Assembly (NCBI GenBank): GCA_947044365.1
Contig: OX345636.1
Location: forward strand, 20,872,548-20,936,547
DNA length: 64,000 nt
From: Petrosia ficiformis
Lineage: Eukaryota; Porifera; Demospongiae; Haplosclerida; Petrosiidae
Direction: 5' to 3'
Below the pieces are notes generated by a model. It worked only from the letters and a program-made list of their open reading frames with translations. It made no database searches and had not been told where the DNA came from. Positions within the stretch are counted from its first letter, which is position 1. The number at the start of each line of letters is the position of its first letter. Positions 1 to 13,976 of this stretch are shown here, one piece after another. The position numbers and the translations under genes were made by a program.

Positions 1-130
1 ATGTACATACATACATAAATACATACATACCTACTGCATACATGCATATTTACATACACACATACATACATAATTATGTTATACATATAATCATGTATAC
101 TATTATATAACATGTACACAAGTTTATATG
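1..130. repeat. (TACA)n microsatellite, left edge
   Basis: Imperfect TACA/CATA repeats. The sequence following it, to about position 420, matches the stretch at about 51880-52200 (shared words include the run around aaagacaggaaattggcata). The window therefore begins inside a repeat that also lies near the 5' end of block III. Confidence 0.8.
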
Positions 131-3100
131 CATGTATTTGATGTGTATTTGAACTTTAATAGTTCCTACAAAGACAGGAAATTGGCATATGAAACAGTAA
201 TTTTAATGATATCCTTTTGTTTATAGTCAGACTTGTATAATTATATAACTTATGTGGTATTGCAAAGTTCATTACAAATAGATGACCTCACTGATTAAAA
301 ATCAAGATATTAATCTCCCTATGATCACAACAATTAAGTTACACTTGTGTATGAAAACAAATTCTAGTGTTTGTGTGAAGAACTATTCTAGTTCTAAATC
401 CTAGATTCTGAGTTAAGTCCCAGTGCAAGGTCCAATTAAAGACACAGTAGTACTGTAGGATGAAGAACAACTCACCAGCAGGTGTCCAAATTCAAGTTTT
501 CTATATGTGGACGACACCTGCATTACCATTCTAAGCATCTCACAAGCCCAGTTCACACGTATAGCTGTGTTTGAATGTAGTTATACTGAACTGCATCAAT
601 ATAGTTTACATTTCATGCACTTACTGTTGCCCTCCCTACATACATTATCCACAAAACTCTTTGTGCTATGGTGGTAATGTGTGGTCGGAGAGAGGGCAGC
701 AATGCTGTGTGACACCTTTGTGATGGTGCTGACCTACTTGTAGGCTGTAAATTACACTGCTGCTGACTTTGCTTACACACCAGGTAGAAACAATAATTAT
801 TTTTGTAACCAAGTTGTTGCACAATGTACAGCACTTACTCAAACACCCACAATGATGATTAAACTATAGCAATTGTGTACAGGGTACATGTTCATACTAC
901 ACACAGACTCACCCTCTATTATGCAATGGGTCTGGTGGACTTACTGTTTCTCAAGTGGTAATATATATTGGTGAAAGATTAGCAGGTGAGATAGCCACTA
1001 TTCATATTCACATACTACATGTATTACACCATGTGGAGCAATGTGGTCTATGAATATCATTAGCAGTTTTGTAAATACTTATTGCTCAATGAAATTCGGT
1101 AAAAACACTTCACGAAATAATGTACAGTAACAACAGCACAAACGAGTGGCAGAGTTGTAATAGGAATTCCTGGTACATTGTTCTAAATGAATAATTAGCC
1201 ACAAAAATGCAAAATCAACACTCATCTAAAACATAAAGCTGTAATTAATTGTGCAGCAGACATTGGTTACACAGCACTGAATGAGGAGCAAAGAGTGCTG
1301 AAATTAGAGTTCATGAATGGCTGAGATTTTTTTGCTGTATTGCCAACTAGTTATTATAAAAGTTTGTGTTTTGCCTACAACAAACTAAGAGACACTACTA
1401 GCAGCATTGGAGTTGTGATGCCTCTTATTGCATCTTATGATAAAGAGTATGGTGAAGCAATTTAATGCGAAAGAACTGGCTACAATGCATACATAACACA
1501 ACATTATATTATATACATAATTATATAATATAATATAATTATATATTGTTTATTTCCTTGTAATATAATACATAATTAACGTATAAATAATTATTATACA
1601 TAGTTACATATACACATAATATTATATTTCTAAATATTATTTGTATACTCAATTATACTTAATATAATAATAATTATTAGCTGTGATATATAACATGTAA
1701 TTATAATAATAAATATCATACTACTTACATATTATATATATATTCTAGATCTATAAATTTATAATTACATTAGAATGACACTTATGAATGGTTTATCATA
1801 CCTGTTGTCAAAACCGCAAATAAAAATATAATTATGGAAGATATCCGACTCATAGTCCTTTAGTAATACTTGCACATACGTATACACTGCTTGAGGTAGA
1901 GAGAAATTATAGTTTTAATTAATACATTTAATTGTGATCTGACATTTGATTGGTCAATACAAAACACTTAGTGGCCCTAGGCCTCTTTAAAATAAATTAT
2001 CTTTTACATTAACTTTGTTATGATAGCTTAATACTGATTTACTTTTGTTTACGTTCATAATGACAGGTAGACAGGTTGTTGACACAATGTTTATAATGAT
2101 GATAGAAATTAAGATCTAAAGTGATAATACACATATATATGGAATGGATGATAATGATTGACTGCTTGCATGCAGTCAAAACATCCAGAAAATAGAGATG
2201 TGTTATGTTCTATAATTATAGTTATGAAATAATGAAAGCAACAGATCTGACAAAAAGGAGATCATTAGGATGTATATTCAAAATTTATGTTATCATCACA
2301 CATAGATGTTATTGCAATGGACAAGGGTTTCATAAGCTAAGGGACACATTGTAGAGTGGGTGGGCTAGTTTGTGAATTTTCCATTATTAATTATTCATGA
2401 GGAACGTGGTCAATTAAGGTGGCGATCTAGCTGATAAGGATTTCAATAATTAACAGTACTTCCTGTTATTCATGAATTCATTACTTTACATGTTTTCCAC
2501 CTCTGCTTAACCAAGGGGTTGGACTGTTAGCAACTACAGTAATTTGATTTCTGTTATTATCATAGTTTTTAATGAGCTAGAATGGTATTTTCACTTATTC
2601 TCCCAACATCCCTTTCTCTCTCACTAGAACTAACTAGAAAGCAAGTCTATACATCACACATACATCAAAATCCCATTCTAATCTCCTTTTACTTTTTTTT
2701 TTTTAAAGTACCCTAAGCTAACTTCAAACTAACATCAAAGGGCGGACACAGCGTGCGCGTTTTTGACAATTGAATGTCAACATGCCGCCACCACATTGGT
2801 ATACTCTCGTAATCTACAGTAATTTGGGGTGTGAATTGCAGTTTAAATTCAGTATTCTATTAAGTTGGATACACCTCCTCTCTGACAGGAAGTTGTAAAA
2901 TTACAACCTTATAAAACTGAAAGGGATAGGTAATTTTCGAACCAATTAGCAAAAGAATGTTAATTGCGCTTTAAATGGCAATTATTGGTGTAACAGGAAA
3001 TACCATGCCTACTAAGGGGCAAAAACGTGTGGAAGAAGCTGGATTAGTGCTAGTATAATTATATTTATAGTAATTTATGATCATGAGTGAGTATTACAAG

Positions 3101-3650
3101 TGTTTACTACCAGTAGCTGCTACCAGATACCTTGCCAAACTAAGAGTATTGGGTTTGGAAGAGACAGATGATCCGTATAGGAGTAAAAATGAGAGAAATT
3201 CATTCGTTTTTGCCCCCACACGTTTTCTCTTACATAATCTCACCTCTCTCTCCTCTTTAGTTTCTGCAGCTCCTTTAGCTCTGTCCCTTTCTCAAGCACA
3301 TGGCTTTCTCAAATTTTTAAACGGAATATGATATTTACGGAACACGTATGTATATACCCTCCCTAGTGTGGGGGCTCGATCAGGCTCGCCCCAATAATAA
3401 TAATTATTATAACATAATTATAATAATATAATATATTATATAAACATACATCGTGGGATCGGGAAAGCAATCATAGGGATGGCTCTACGGGCCATAGAAA
3501 TTATTGAACAGACTACAACTTCAAAATACTTACCTCACTTAGCCTCAATAACTTAAAAGCGCTATGATTCAGTGACGTTTAATGTGACCACATCCCTCAT
3601 GAATAAATAATAAAGTGAAATTTTTCAATGTCCTTCCTGCGCTGCTCCTG
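131..3650. other. No supportable gene; dispersed repeats
   Basis: AT-rich sequence with short open frames only. Positions about 820-1480 are homologous to about 36880-37230 and 52280-53110. That segment therefore recurs downstream of block I, at the II/III junction and downstream of block IV. Positions 1490-1750 are almost pure AT. A CT-rich stretch at about 3230-3400 is a divergent relative of the repeats at 16205, 29195 and 45236. I see no exon that can be tied to a protein family. Confidence 0.5.
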
Positions 3651-3860
3651 GTCTCGCGTAGCCTGACCCAACCCTAAACGGGAAGGGTCTGGTGAATGCA
3701 CTACACATGCGTTCGTGAAGAGCTCGCGATAAGAGGGTGTAATACCACTAATGAGATTCATTATCTTTGCGCTTTAAGAAAACACGTGAAACAAACAATA
3801 TGTATAGTGCATTCACCAGACCCTTCCCGTTTAGGGTTGGGTCTGGCTACGCGAGACTAC
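3651..3860. mobile_element. Foldback MITE with 10-bp target duplication
   Basis: Terminal inverted repeats begin GTCTCGCGTAGCC and extend about 50 bp (3651-3702 against 3808-3857). They enclose about 105 bp without coding potential. The element is flanked by the direct repeat GCTGCTCCTG at 3641-3650 and 3861-3870, as expected of a target-site duplication. A degenerate relative lies at 9710-9757, and partial relatives near 37225 and 52600. The superfamily is not assigned; a 9-11 bp duplication would fit Mutator-like transposases, but this is inference. Confidence 0.8.
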
Positions 3861-3870
3861 GCTGCTCCTG

Positions 3871-5672
3871 GCCAACCACTGCACATTATGTACAGCACTG
3901 ATGTAGCCTACCTGGAAGACTGAGCACTTCGTTTGCGCTTTGGAGATAGTGGCTCTGCTCATAACTCAAAAAGATCTCTGCAGACTTTACAAAGTTTCAG
4001 GCCCCTAGCCCATCTTCGTTTCAGTATGTGAAGCATTCCCAATTTATTATTGGCGAGTTTAATTGCAGACAATTTATACTACTTCTTTGCATGAAAATGG
4101 AGTGTATGACAGATTAATCTTGTTTTCTTTTCTTTGATGTGTCGTCCAGGTTTTCGCGGCAAGCCTGAATCAGAAAAATATGAGTCAGTGACATTAACTG
4201 TGGATCAACACCCATACAAATGTAATTTTGAATTAATGCTCTTGTCTTGGTCTAGTGGTTTCAATAATAATGTTTAAAGTCATATCAAATGAGACCAATT
4301 CATCCCTCCCTTGGGAGCAAGACTAGATTCTTTGGTTAGATTACAGATACAGTACTATATCCATGGTTAGTTGCAAGTATTATCAGGATATGCAGGCATG
4401 AGAGAATTACAACCAAAGGAAAACTGAAAAATCAGGAATCTGGCTACAGATTAAACCCATTCAAGGTGACTGAAATTCTGAAATCTGACTAAAAATTGAT
4501 TGATAATCGATTAAAATCAGCAGAAGCAATTAAGTCAATTAATACAGGAAAGTCCTCTCGTTTAATGATCAAAAAGGCTTCCTGCCACTTTCACATTGTA
4601 CATTATTTGCTGTCACATGCTTGAAAAGTATGTGTTTTGGGAATAATTAATATCACAGACTTAGAATCAATAATCAAAAGAATTTTCAATATCAATCAAT
4701 CAATCATCCCAGTCCTAGTTAGTACAGTTGCAAGGATTTAACTAGTTGGTTGTTCTGATTGTTATAGATGCATACATGTAAATGCAATGACTAATCTGTA
4801 CTAATTATATTCAGTTAGTTGAAGCACTTTAATGTTAGGGTGCTGTCTACTTGTATTTGTCATGGCAAAAATTTAGTTAACTTTGCCACTAAAGTAATTG
4901 TATTTGACTTTGTAAAGGGTTAGGAAACCTGTAAAAACATAATTCTATATGTATGTATTTATGTACATACGTACATACATATACACATACGTACGTAATT
5001 ATGTGAGTATGTATGTATGTATGTATGTATCACTGCAAAATAAAATTGTTAAAATAACTAATTATATTGGTTAGTACAGTTGCAATGAATAGTGGAAATT
5101 GTAATTTAATTGGTCGTGTGGGTTGTTATGAGACTGCATAGTGATATACATGTAATTATATATAATTCTATAATATTTCCTTACTGGCTAATACATGTAC
5201 AAAGAAGCAGAATTAACATTTTAATTAAATCATTAAACCTTCCATGTGCATCTGATATTAGGCATGATAATTGATTATAAATGGTACATATATCTTTAAT
5301 ATAATTAGTACAAAGTAGCTGTGGCGGCATTAGATGTATGTATCCTGAACAACCAACTAATTATAAATATGCATTTGTTATTTTAACAATTCTACTTCTG
5401 CAGTATATGTATATAATGTATCAGGATAATATCCTTTACAAAAAGCTTAATTAATCACAAGAACAAGCTTTGTTACTTCAACCAATTTTATTTGTTTCAT
5501 TAATAATTTCAGCATCCCAATATGAGTGGCCGATACAATTGAAATTTTGTTGGGGACTTAGAGTTCATAATTATGTATTAATATTTACGGTCTTGACATT
5601 CGTGATTATTTATAGTTTATTAATAGTATGCATGTGGTGTATATACTTGTATGAAGAATGTACTCCCAATTG
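3871..5672. other. No supportable gene
   Basis: AT-rich intergenic sequence. It contains a TACA/GTAT microsatellite at about 4950-5030 that is itself roughly palindromic. No splice-bounded exon resembling a known family was seen. Confidence 0.45.
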
Positions 5673-5890
5673 AGGTGGGACCCAAAATTAAACAAACCAC
5701 TTCCATATAACCCTACATAAGTACTTACACCACTATAAAGCAAAATACCAAGAGCTGTACTTAGGTAGGGTTATATGGAAGTGGTTTGTTTAATTTTGGG
5801 TCCCACCTAACCTTGTTCGCATGCTTTTTGGGTTTTGACATCCCTACATCTTCTTTCATTTATATTGGAAATGTTTTTTATTATTCTTGT
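5673..5890. repeat. Long palindrome, family P-59k, partial copy
   Basis: Arms of about 48 bp (5673-5724 and 5761-5808, from AGGTGGGACCCAAAATTAAAC) flank a short AT-rich loop. The right side continues into the ttgttcgcatgctttttggg segment, so the left arm is truncated. Relatives occur at 38490-38650 and, in the most complete form, 58772-59077. Confidence 0.8.
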
Positions 5891-6371
5891 AAGATATAAA
5901 AATAATCTATTTTGGATGTGGGCCTCATGATCAAAATCGTCTTCCTATGCCAATGTTATTGGTAGTCTTTATTATAATAAGTTAAAGTATTATACACTAC
6001 TGCTCCATTTAAAAAAAGTAATGTATATTTGTTGTTTTCACCTTGAAGGTTTGCCACATACTAGTTTGTCCTGTAGAATCAGGGTTCTCGTTAGGCTTTT
6101 TTTGAAGGGTACAAAACCCTTCTTAACATGAAAAGTACCCTTCTTGAAGGCTCAAAATCCCCATTGTACCCTTCTTGAACTTTATATTAATATACAATAG
6201 TTTGTTTACCGCTAGCTGTTTGAAGCTGTAGTTGATAGCTATCATAGCCTAGAGTCTTCTGACTGACATCTATTCTCGTTTTCTTTTTAGGAGGCATCTT
6301 GACACGTGTAAATGAAACTCACGTGGTCAAACTTAGTGGGCATGTCCATGAATGATTATATTAATTATAAG

Positions 6372-6402
6372 CTAAAAAAATTCCGCGCGCTTCGCGCGCG
6401 TA
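6372..6402. repeat. Short GC-only hairpin
   Basis: CGCGCGCTTCGCGCGCG inside otherwise AT-rich DNA, a 7-bp stem with a tight loop. Its role is unknown. Confidence 0.5.
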
Positions 6403-6738
6403 CAATTCTTACATAAATTTCTGGTGAGAACCCTGTGTAGAATGTGGACCATTGGTCCAACTATATACTTCAATTATGAAAATGTAACATTTTGGACCCA
6501 TTTGAAATTGTTGGACCTGTTTGTATCCCTAATGACAAAAGACCCTATGTTTCAAACCAATTGCAAAGTATTTCGACACCCCTGGTCAAAGTATTTGGAC
6601 CCAGGGGGTAAATTAATTTTAGGAGTCCATTTTTTTTATCATGACAGGTTCATTAATCTCGCTCTTCTTTACTTCATTCCTTTTTCTCACTTAAAATCAA
6701 AAAGGAACTATATATGAGTTTTCAGTATGAGTGCTTTT

Positions 6739-6786
6739 ATTGTATATAGTGCATGCACATAATATGTACATGCACTATATACAATA
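6739..6786. repeat. Perfect-arm palindrome
   Basis: Arms of about 17 bp (attgtatatagtgcatg and its complement) separated by about 13 bp. It lies downstream of the main gene's stop codon. Confidence 0.7.
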
Positions 6787-7198
6787 TAATATGTAAAATC
6801 ACTAATCAATATAGACAAGTTATATTGTATGAGCTTAACTCAGATTTGCCAAATAGACCATTTCAACAAAGGATGATGAATACCAAATAGATACTAAGAA
6901 AGATTAAATCATGCAGAATATTTATACAAAACTAAGAATCAAGAATGTTCTAGAACACAAAATCAAACATGTGCTAAAGAAAAATGCAGAAGCATGGCAC
7001 ATCTATAGATATAAAAAAAAAACATGTGGTAGTGTTACATTAGGGTACAATAGTACAGAAATTAAATTGAGTAAATGAAATACTGAAACATTCAAATAAC
7101 ACCAAACATATATATGGCAGTGAACAATACAACACTGAGTTTCTACTGTCTTGTGGAACAGGCTAGGTATCTATATAGCTAGTGAATTGATACATGCA

Positions 7199-7277
7199 TC
7201 TCTATTCCTTAATGGACATTATAGTGTATATTTACTATATACACTATAATGTCCATTAAGGATTAGAGAATAGAGAT
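7199..7277. repeat. Palindrome in the 3' flank of the main gene
   Basis: Arms of about 30 bp centred near 7232, around ccttaatggacattatagtg and its complement. It lies about 215 bp past the stop codon in the transcribed direction, so it could be in the 3' UTR or just beyond it. Confidence 0.7.
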
Positions 7278-7311
7278 TAAGGAATTACAATCATGTATGA
7301 TGGATCAGAAA

Positions 7312-7317
7312 TTTATT
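7312..7317 (-). terminator. Candidate polyadenylation signal AATAAA
   Basis: The complement of tttatt reads AATAAA about 175 nt after the stop codon at 7492. It is the first such hexamer I noticed downstream, but in DNA this AT-rich it could be chance. Confidence 0.3.
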
Positions 7318-7491
7318 ACATTTGCAGATAACTTCATAAACACTCCAAAATAAAAACATTTTGCTAAAGCACACAGAAACACCTCACTACACTACAATTA
7401 CAAAATACATATATTATTGTATTTTGTTATATTAATTGAATGTATGCATGCATAATTTAAGAATTTAAACTGAGATTCAAGTATTATAAGT

Positions 7492-7757
7492 TTAAATCTG
7501 CTCATAGATATGTTCAGGTTGCTCATCAACTTCTTCACTTCTATTAATAGTAGCATTATATTCTACATTCCCAATAGTAGCAAGACCATAAGATTCATTC
7601 TGAGATAGTTCTACTGTATTTGCTGCAGGCAAATGTCTTTCTTTTTGCATGACTTTATACACTGTAATGCATATCACAATAGTGATCAGGAGCAGAAATA
7701 TACCAGCTACAGTAACACTGATATAAATGTGAAGATTTCCACTTTGATTTGATTTCA
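7492..7757 (-). CDS. Last exon: TM helix and tyrosine tail
   Basis: The acceptor is ctacag. The exon encodes residues 2700-2787 and ends at TAA. A short Asn/Ser-rich stalk precedes a hydrophobic helix (from LHIYISVTVAGIF, about 28 residues). A basic stop-transfer QKER follows, then a 50-residue acidic tail. The tail has Tyr2756 (SYGLA), Tyr2766 (VEYNAT) and Tyr2784 in the C-terminal YEQI. YEQI fits a YxxI phosphotyrosine/SH2 or sorting motif. No strict ITIM is present. This is the only such exon I found; blocks II-IV have none. Confidence 0.85.
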
Positions 7758-10700
7758 CTGTAGAATTGACAAGAAGTGTCAAAATAATGCTTCGTAACTT
7801 GATTCAATTATTGTCCAATCATTTTATATACAGCAAAGGAGTTATGAATTATAATATTTTATAATAAACATTTACCTGATACTCTTATAGTATTGTCAGC
7901 TTGATCAAGTATTGTTACTGTAGCTGTATCAGCATTACTATCAATCACAACACGACTTACACCTGTATCTATTGATAACATTCCACTAAATGTTTCACTT
8001 GTTTCTATGAAATTGTCATCTATAATTGTAACATTAAACTCTACCACTGTTTCTCCAGCTGTGAAAGTGATTTGAGTATTATCAAAGTCACCATAGTCCA
8101 CACCACCTGTATCAAAAGAAAGGGGTATAATTTGGCTATTACTATAATCACATACTTGTAGCTGATCTTCCTGATGTAATTTCATTTATTCTTATAACAA
8201 TATCACTGTCTACTGAGACACTGGCAACAACTCTCCATGTAACAAATCCAATTTCTTCTTGTACAGTATATATAGTCTGGTTAAATCCAATAGTGACAGC
8301 TATAATATTATAAATATATATATAATAATGAGTGTAATTATATATTAAAAAAAATATATATATAATATATAATTATCCTTTTTCATATTGAAGAAACTTA
8401 CTGTCAGCTTCATCCAGTATTGTTACTGTAGCTGTATCAGCAGTACTGTCAATTACGACTTGACTATCACCTGTAACTATTGATAACATTCCACTAAATG
8501 TTTCACTTGTTTCTATGAAATTGTCATCTATAATTGTAACATTAAACTCAACCACTGTTTCTCCAGCTGGTAAAGTGATTTGAGTATTATCAAAGTCACC
8601 ATAGTCTATACCACCTGTAGGGTAGTATAATGTATTATTATTAGGATGTTCATTATTATAGTCACATACTTGTAGCTGTTCCTTCTGTCACTTGATTCAG
8701 TCTTAAAACAGTATCACTGGGAGCTGGGACACTGATAACAATTTTCCATGTAACAAATTCCAACTCTTCTCTTACAATGTATGTAGTTGTATTAAATACA
8801 ATAGTTGCAACTACAAGATTAAATATTATAATGATCAAATGTGTAAATAATCAGGGTATTTTCAACTTATGTATATAAAGCAGTGTATCCATCAGTTGTA
8901 TATAGAGTTGTTTCTAATTGTATATAGAATTGTACGCTAGTTTATGGTATGTGTGCTTACTTTGCCTATAATATATAAGGCTACAACGCATACTAATCCC
9001 ACACTGTAAAAAGTAATAGGTTATTTTAACCTTCAGTTGATTACAGGAGTTTCAATACAATTATATTTTCCTCCATGCTGATTTAGTTTCCTGGTAGAAA
9101 TATTTACAGTCACAGTTCATTTGATCTTGATCTATATATTGACTAGTATAAGGCATAAGGCATATGTCATATTAAAGCAGATAGTAACAAACATATTATT
9201 TAATACAATGTTGCTATAATTTGAACTACATAGTAATATAGGGACAAACTGTGGTGTATTATTAGAATTCCAACTCTAAAATCTGCGAAAACATTTTCAT
9301 TCCAGAGAAATTAAATATGTACATGAATTTCTACTTAGGTACAAATTCATGTACATATTTATATGTTTATAATAGCAAATAACATCTGATGTACTCCACA
9401 GATATTTGAGAGTTAGTACATGTATGTAATTACTATATATAGGATTTATATACTATATGTTTATGTATATGTACATTCTATTATGGCATGTACTTTATAA
9501 ACTGCATAGATCAAAATCAAAAGAAATAAATTTTTATTTGTAGACATTACCTAGCTAGACAAGAAAGGAGCATTGATTTATATAAATCTCAGGAGGGATT
9601 GAAACTCATGTAACCATTGAAGGTTAAAATAACCCCTTCGTTTTTACAGTGCAAAACTAGGTGTTTCTAACTCTCAAACAGTATCCTAACCAGTGGAACT
9701 AATAGTCTTGAAAGCCAGACCCAACCCCAACAGGGTTAGGTCTAGCTTGCGAGACTATGGAACCAAAGCTCTCTCACCAGTCTCTTCACCAATGGTCAGT
9801 GACTACTTAGTTAATTAAAAAACAAGTGTGAATATTGTAAATTGTACAAATTATACAAGATAATAACTTTGATCAAACCCTCTCCTTATCTACTTCCTTA
9901 ACCATGAATACAGTAAGAGATAAACAAATTTAACTGTATGCATCATTGTATTTTTTAATTACCATCATCATCAGTAATTATAATAGTAGTTGGATTTCCT
10001 AATATAGTATTTTGTGATGGTGTTGAACTACGAAATCTCAATTGGTATATTTCATTTGTTTCCAGTGCTGTGATATCATCTGTTATGTTAAAGTCTGGCA
10101 TTGTAACTGAAACATCACCAGCTTGAAACATTATTGTTGAGTCAACATCACTTCCAGATATGTTAACTGTTGAAGGTTGTATTCCTGGTCCTGAATATGT
10201 AATAAAATAGACTTTGGAATTACCATGCAACACATCATATATACCTCCTGTTATAGTAACACTCAGAGCCTGTGCAATAGATGTAGAGAGGGATATGTTA
10301 ATACCAGAAGACAGTCTAGCTCCCTCAGGGAATGAGTACATCAAAGAATCAAAACTGACAACTACAACTACGAATAGGAGAAATTAACAAATTATTGTTA
10401 TCTTGTTTTGATTTAACTCACCATCATCATCAGTGATAGTAATGGTGGTTGGATTTCCTAATGTAACATCTTGTGATGGTGTTGAACTACTAAAACTCAA
10501 TTGATAAATTTCATTTGTTTCCAGTGCTGTGGTATCATTTGTTATGCCAAAGTTAGGTAGTGGAACTGAAACATCACCAGCTTGAAATATTACTGTTGCG
10601 TCCACATCACTTCCAGATATAACAACGGTTGAAGGTTGTGGTGTTCCAGGTCCTGAATGTGTAATAAATTAGATATTGGAATTACTATACAACACATTAT

Positions 10701-11184
10701 ATATACCTCCTGTTATAGTAACACTCAGAGCTTGTGCAATAGATGTAGAGAGGGATATGTTAATACCAGAAGACTGTCCAGCTCCCTCAGAGAATGAGTA
10801 CGTCAAAGAGCCAAAACTGACAGTAAAAACTATGAATAGGAGACATTTTCTATTTTTTTATTGTCTTATTCTAATTTAACTCACCATCATCATCTGTGAT
10901 GGTAATGGTGGTTGGATTTCCTAATGTAACATCCTGTGATGGTGTTGAACTAATAAAACTCAACTGATAAATTTCATTTGTTTCCAGTGCTGTGATATCA
11001 TTGGTTATGTCAAAGTCCGGTAGTGTAACTGGCATTTGACCAGGTGTAAATATCACTGTGTTAGAAACTTGCACTCCAGATATGATTACTGTGTCAGGTT
11101 GTTGTCCTGGACCTGGATATTTATATACATATATATATATCTAAATATATAATTATATATATTTATTTATATTATATATATTTA

Positions 11185-11240
<56 letters not shown>

Positions 11241-11496
11241 ATATATATAGTACACTTACAGGTCTTATATACAAAAATATAGACCCGAGGTTTAGTGTCC
11301 AAGGATGTGATATAGCCCGAGCCTGCGAGGGCTATATCACATCCGAGGACACTAAACCAAGGTTTTATATTGTTTTATATAAGAACTGTAAGTGTACTAT
11401 ATACAATATATTGTATGCTGATAGATTAAAGATTCACAGGTCTATATACAAAAATATAAGACCTAACCACATCAAACGGTTGCCATGGTAGCATGC

Positions 11497-11534
<38 letters not shown>

Positions 11535-13929
11535 TATAGGTTATGTGTATTAGATAAAGCACTGGTATAATGCTCTATGGGAAATATAGGACGAGGGGAG
11601 GGAGGCAAAGCATGAGGCATAGCCAAGTGCTATATTTTCCAGTATAGCACAAGCAAAAATGTTGCTTTAAATGGTTTATAGTAGTTTGAATTGATAAATA
11701 TCACTAGTGATGGAAAGGAAGAATGAAGTACTTGGCATTCTTTCACTAAACCCAAGGTAAGTGTGTTAGCAGGGTTTCATACAACATGAGTTTCTCCCCC
11801 TAGATTTCAGGCCAAATTTATTTTAACATGCAACAACACCTCAGCTACAATCCTTCTGGGGCGGAGAGCAACCTCAGAGAGCCTAAATTAAAATCTCCTG
11901 GGCGAGCACCCCCAGAAGCAGTATGCTTCACGTAATCAATTCTTTCCCCTCACTAACAAAAAATCAAACCCTATCAGCGCTGTGAATAACATCTGGAAAA
12001 TATAGTACTGGATGTGGTATATACCAATGTGCTCTATATGGCACTGTCAGTACCTTTTATGTTAAGCGCCATAGTGCTATAAAATTATATTATACTTATA
12101 ATATACACTGTGATAACTGTAAAATCCTCATGAAAAAAACATCTATTTTATATTTGTGTCTCAGTAATCAGAAAATACTTCAGTTTAGTATTAACAATGA
12201 CCACTAGGTGTTTTATCCTGCTCAATGTGTTTTATCTAGTGCCCATGTACTTCAATTTCCTGTACTATAATGTTTCGTACTTTACACAAGTATTGAAATG
12301 CTTCAGCGAACCTATCACAACAATATATTATAGTATTTTTATCAATATAATTAATATATGTGTGTGTTATATATCAGGTTTCAGAGATCTGTCTATATAT
12401 GTTATACATAAACTTGCCACCAAGAAAGATATTGCCTGAAAGCAGTGGCATAACTGAGTGTTTAGTGATGGCAGGGCCAACAAACTGATAGTTGTAAAGC
12501 AGGGGGGCACCACCCCCCAGAAGCTGAAGTATTTTTTTTAGAGTAAAAAGACCAAACTGAGAGGAAATCTACGGCTGGGCCCAGCTTGTGGCTTTATTTC
12601 TGTAATGTTACACTGGTGGAAAGAGTGCTCAAAAGCGGTGTACAAACACCGATCATGAATTGAAATGACAGAATACGTGTGTGAATTAAAATATTTTATA
12701 TATGTATAATTATATTTTAAAAACATTGTGTTGCCCGGGTTCAGTAACGCCACTGCCTGAAAGTCACAGGTCCAAGGGAGATATTGCTTTCAAGTTGGCA
12801 GGTAGATATACACCATCAAAACATGTTATATCTGATATATTTTATTAAGAGATTCATACTGAAGATTAGTACTGATAATACTACAAAACAGGATACCAAA
12901 CATCAAGCAGACAGTGATCATTCTCTGCTCGTATTAGTTAAAGCACTGGTGGGAGTGCTGTATGAGAAATATAGCATGAGTGTGGGGTCAAGAAAGTCAT
13001 ACAGCACAAAGCAGAGTCAAGTGCTGTATAAAGTTTTGAGAGGCAAACCCCAGTGCTATATTTTCCAGTGTAGCACAAGCAAAACAATTGTTTTAAATAT
13101 AGGAGTTTGATTGATGGATATCATCAGGGATGGAGAAGGTGATTTGTAACGGGTATGGCTAAGTTCACTGAAGTTGATGATGTTGGAATGTGACATTGGC
13201 AAGAATCACATTATATTCCGATAACCTCCCATGATATTTATAACATGTTTGGCATTTTGAAGTTTTGGTTTCAACAGATATAAATATATAAATATATATA
13301 ATTATAATAAAATTATGTATATTATATAGTATGCTAATAGGTCCCATATACAAAATATAGGACCTCAGTTTTGTGTCCAAGGATGTGATATAGCCCGAGC
13401 CTGCGAGGGCTATATCACATCTGAAGACACAAAACGAGAGTCCTATATTCAGTATATAGGACCTATTAGCATACTATATACAATATATTGTATGATGGTG
13501 ACATCTCCTGCATACAATATATAGTGATCAATATATTTCCCAAACTATATATTGATCACTTATTCTCAATGATTTCACAACAGTTTTGGCAATAAAATAC
13601 TATTATACTTGGCAATAAAGTATTGCATGTTGTTAATGGGTTAATTTCTCCAAATATAGACCTGTTTCGAGTCCTATATACAGAATATAGACCTAGCCAC
13701 ATCAAAGGGATGATGTCATAATTGTACTATATATATATATATAGTATGATGGTGACATCATCCCTTTGATGTGGTGAGTCCTATATATTGTATATAGAAC
13801 TTCCATGTGCACACTATGCAGGAGATGTCACCATCATACAAAATATAGGACCCTTGTTTTGTGTCCTCGGATGTGATCGCAGGCTCGGGCTATATCACAT
13901 CCTCGAACACAAACTCTGGTCCTATATTT

Positions 13930-13976
<47 letters not shown>

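Larger units (their letters stand above)
11113..13976. other. Repeat-filled intron between D6A and D6B, block I
   Basis: No exon seen. It holds (TA)n runs at 11175-11240 and 13932-13975, compound palindromes (11249-11400, 13327-13480, 13697-13774, 13836-13932) and a stretch at 11560-13110 homologous to 25580-26840 of block II. That homologous stretch includes several copies of a motif joining AAAGCACTGG to GTGCTATATTTTCC. Confidence 0.6.

Noticed and set aside
3077..3331. 84-codon plus-strand frame with an exon-like start (YYKCLLPVAATRYLAKLRVLG)
   Set aside because: The second half is the CT-rich interspersed repeat and no splice-bounded partner or family match is visible; kept out of the gene list.
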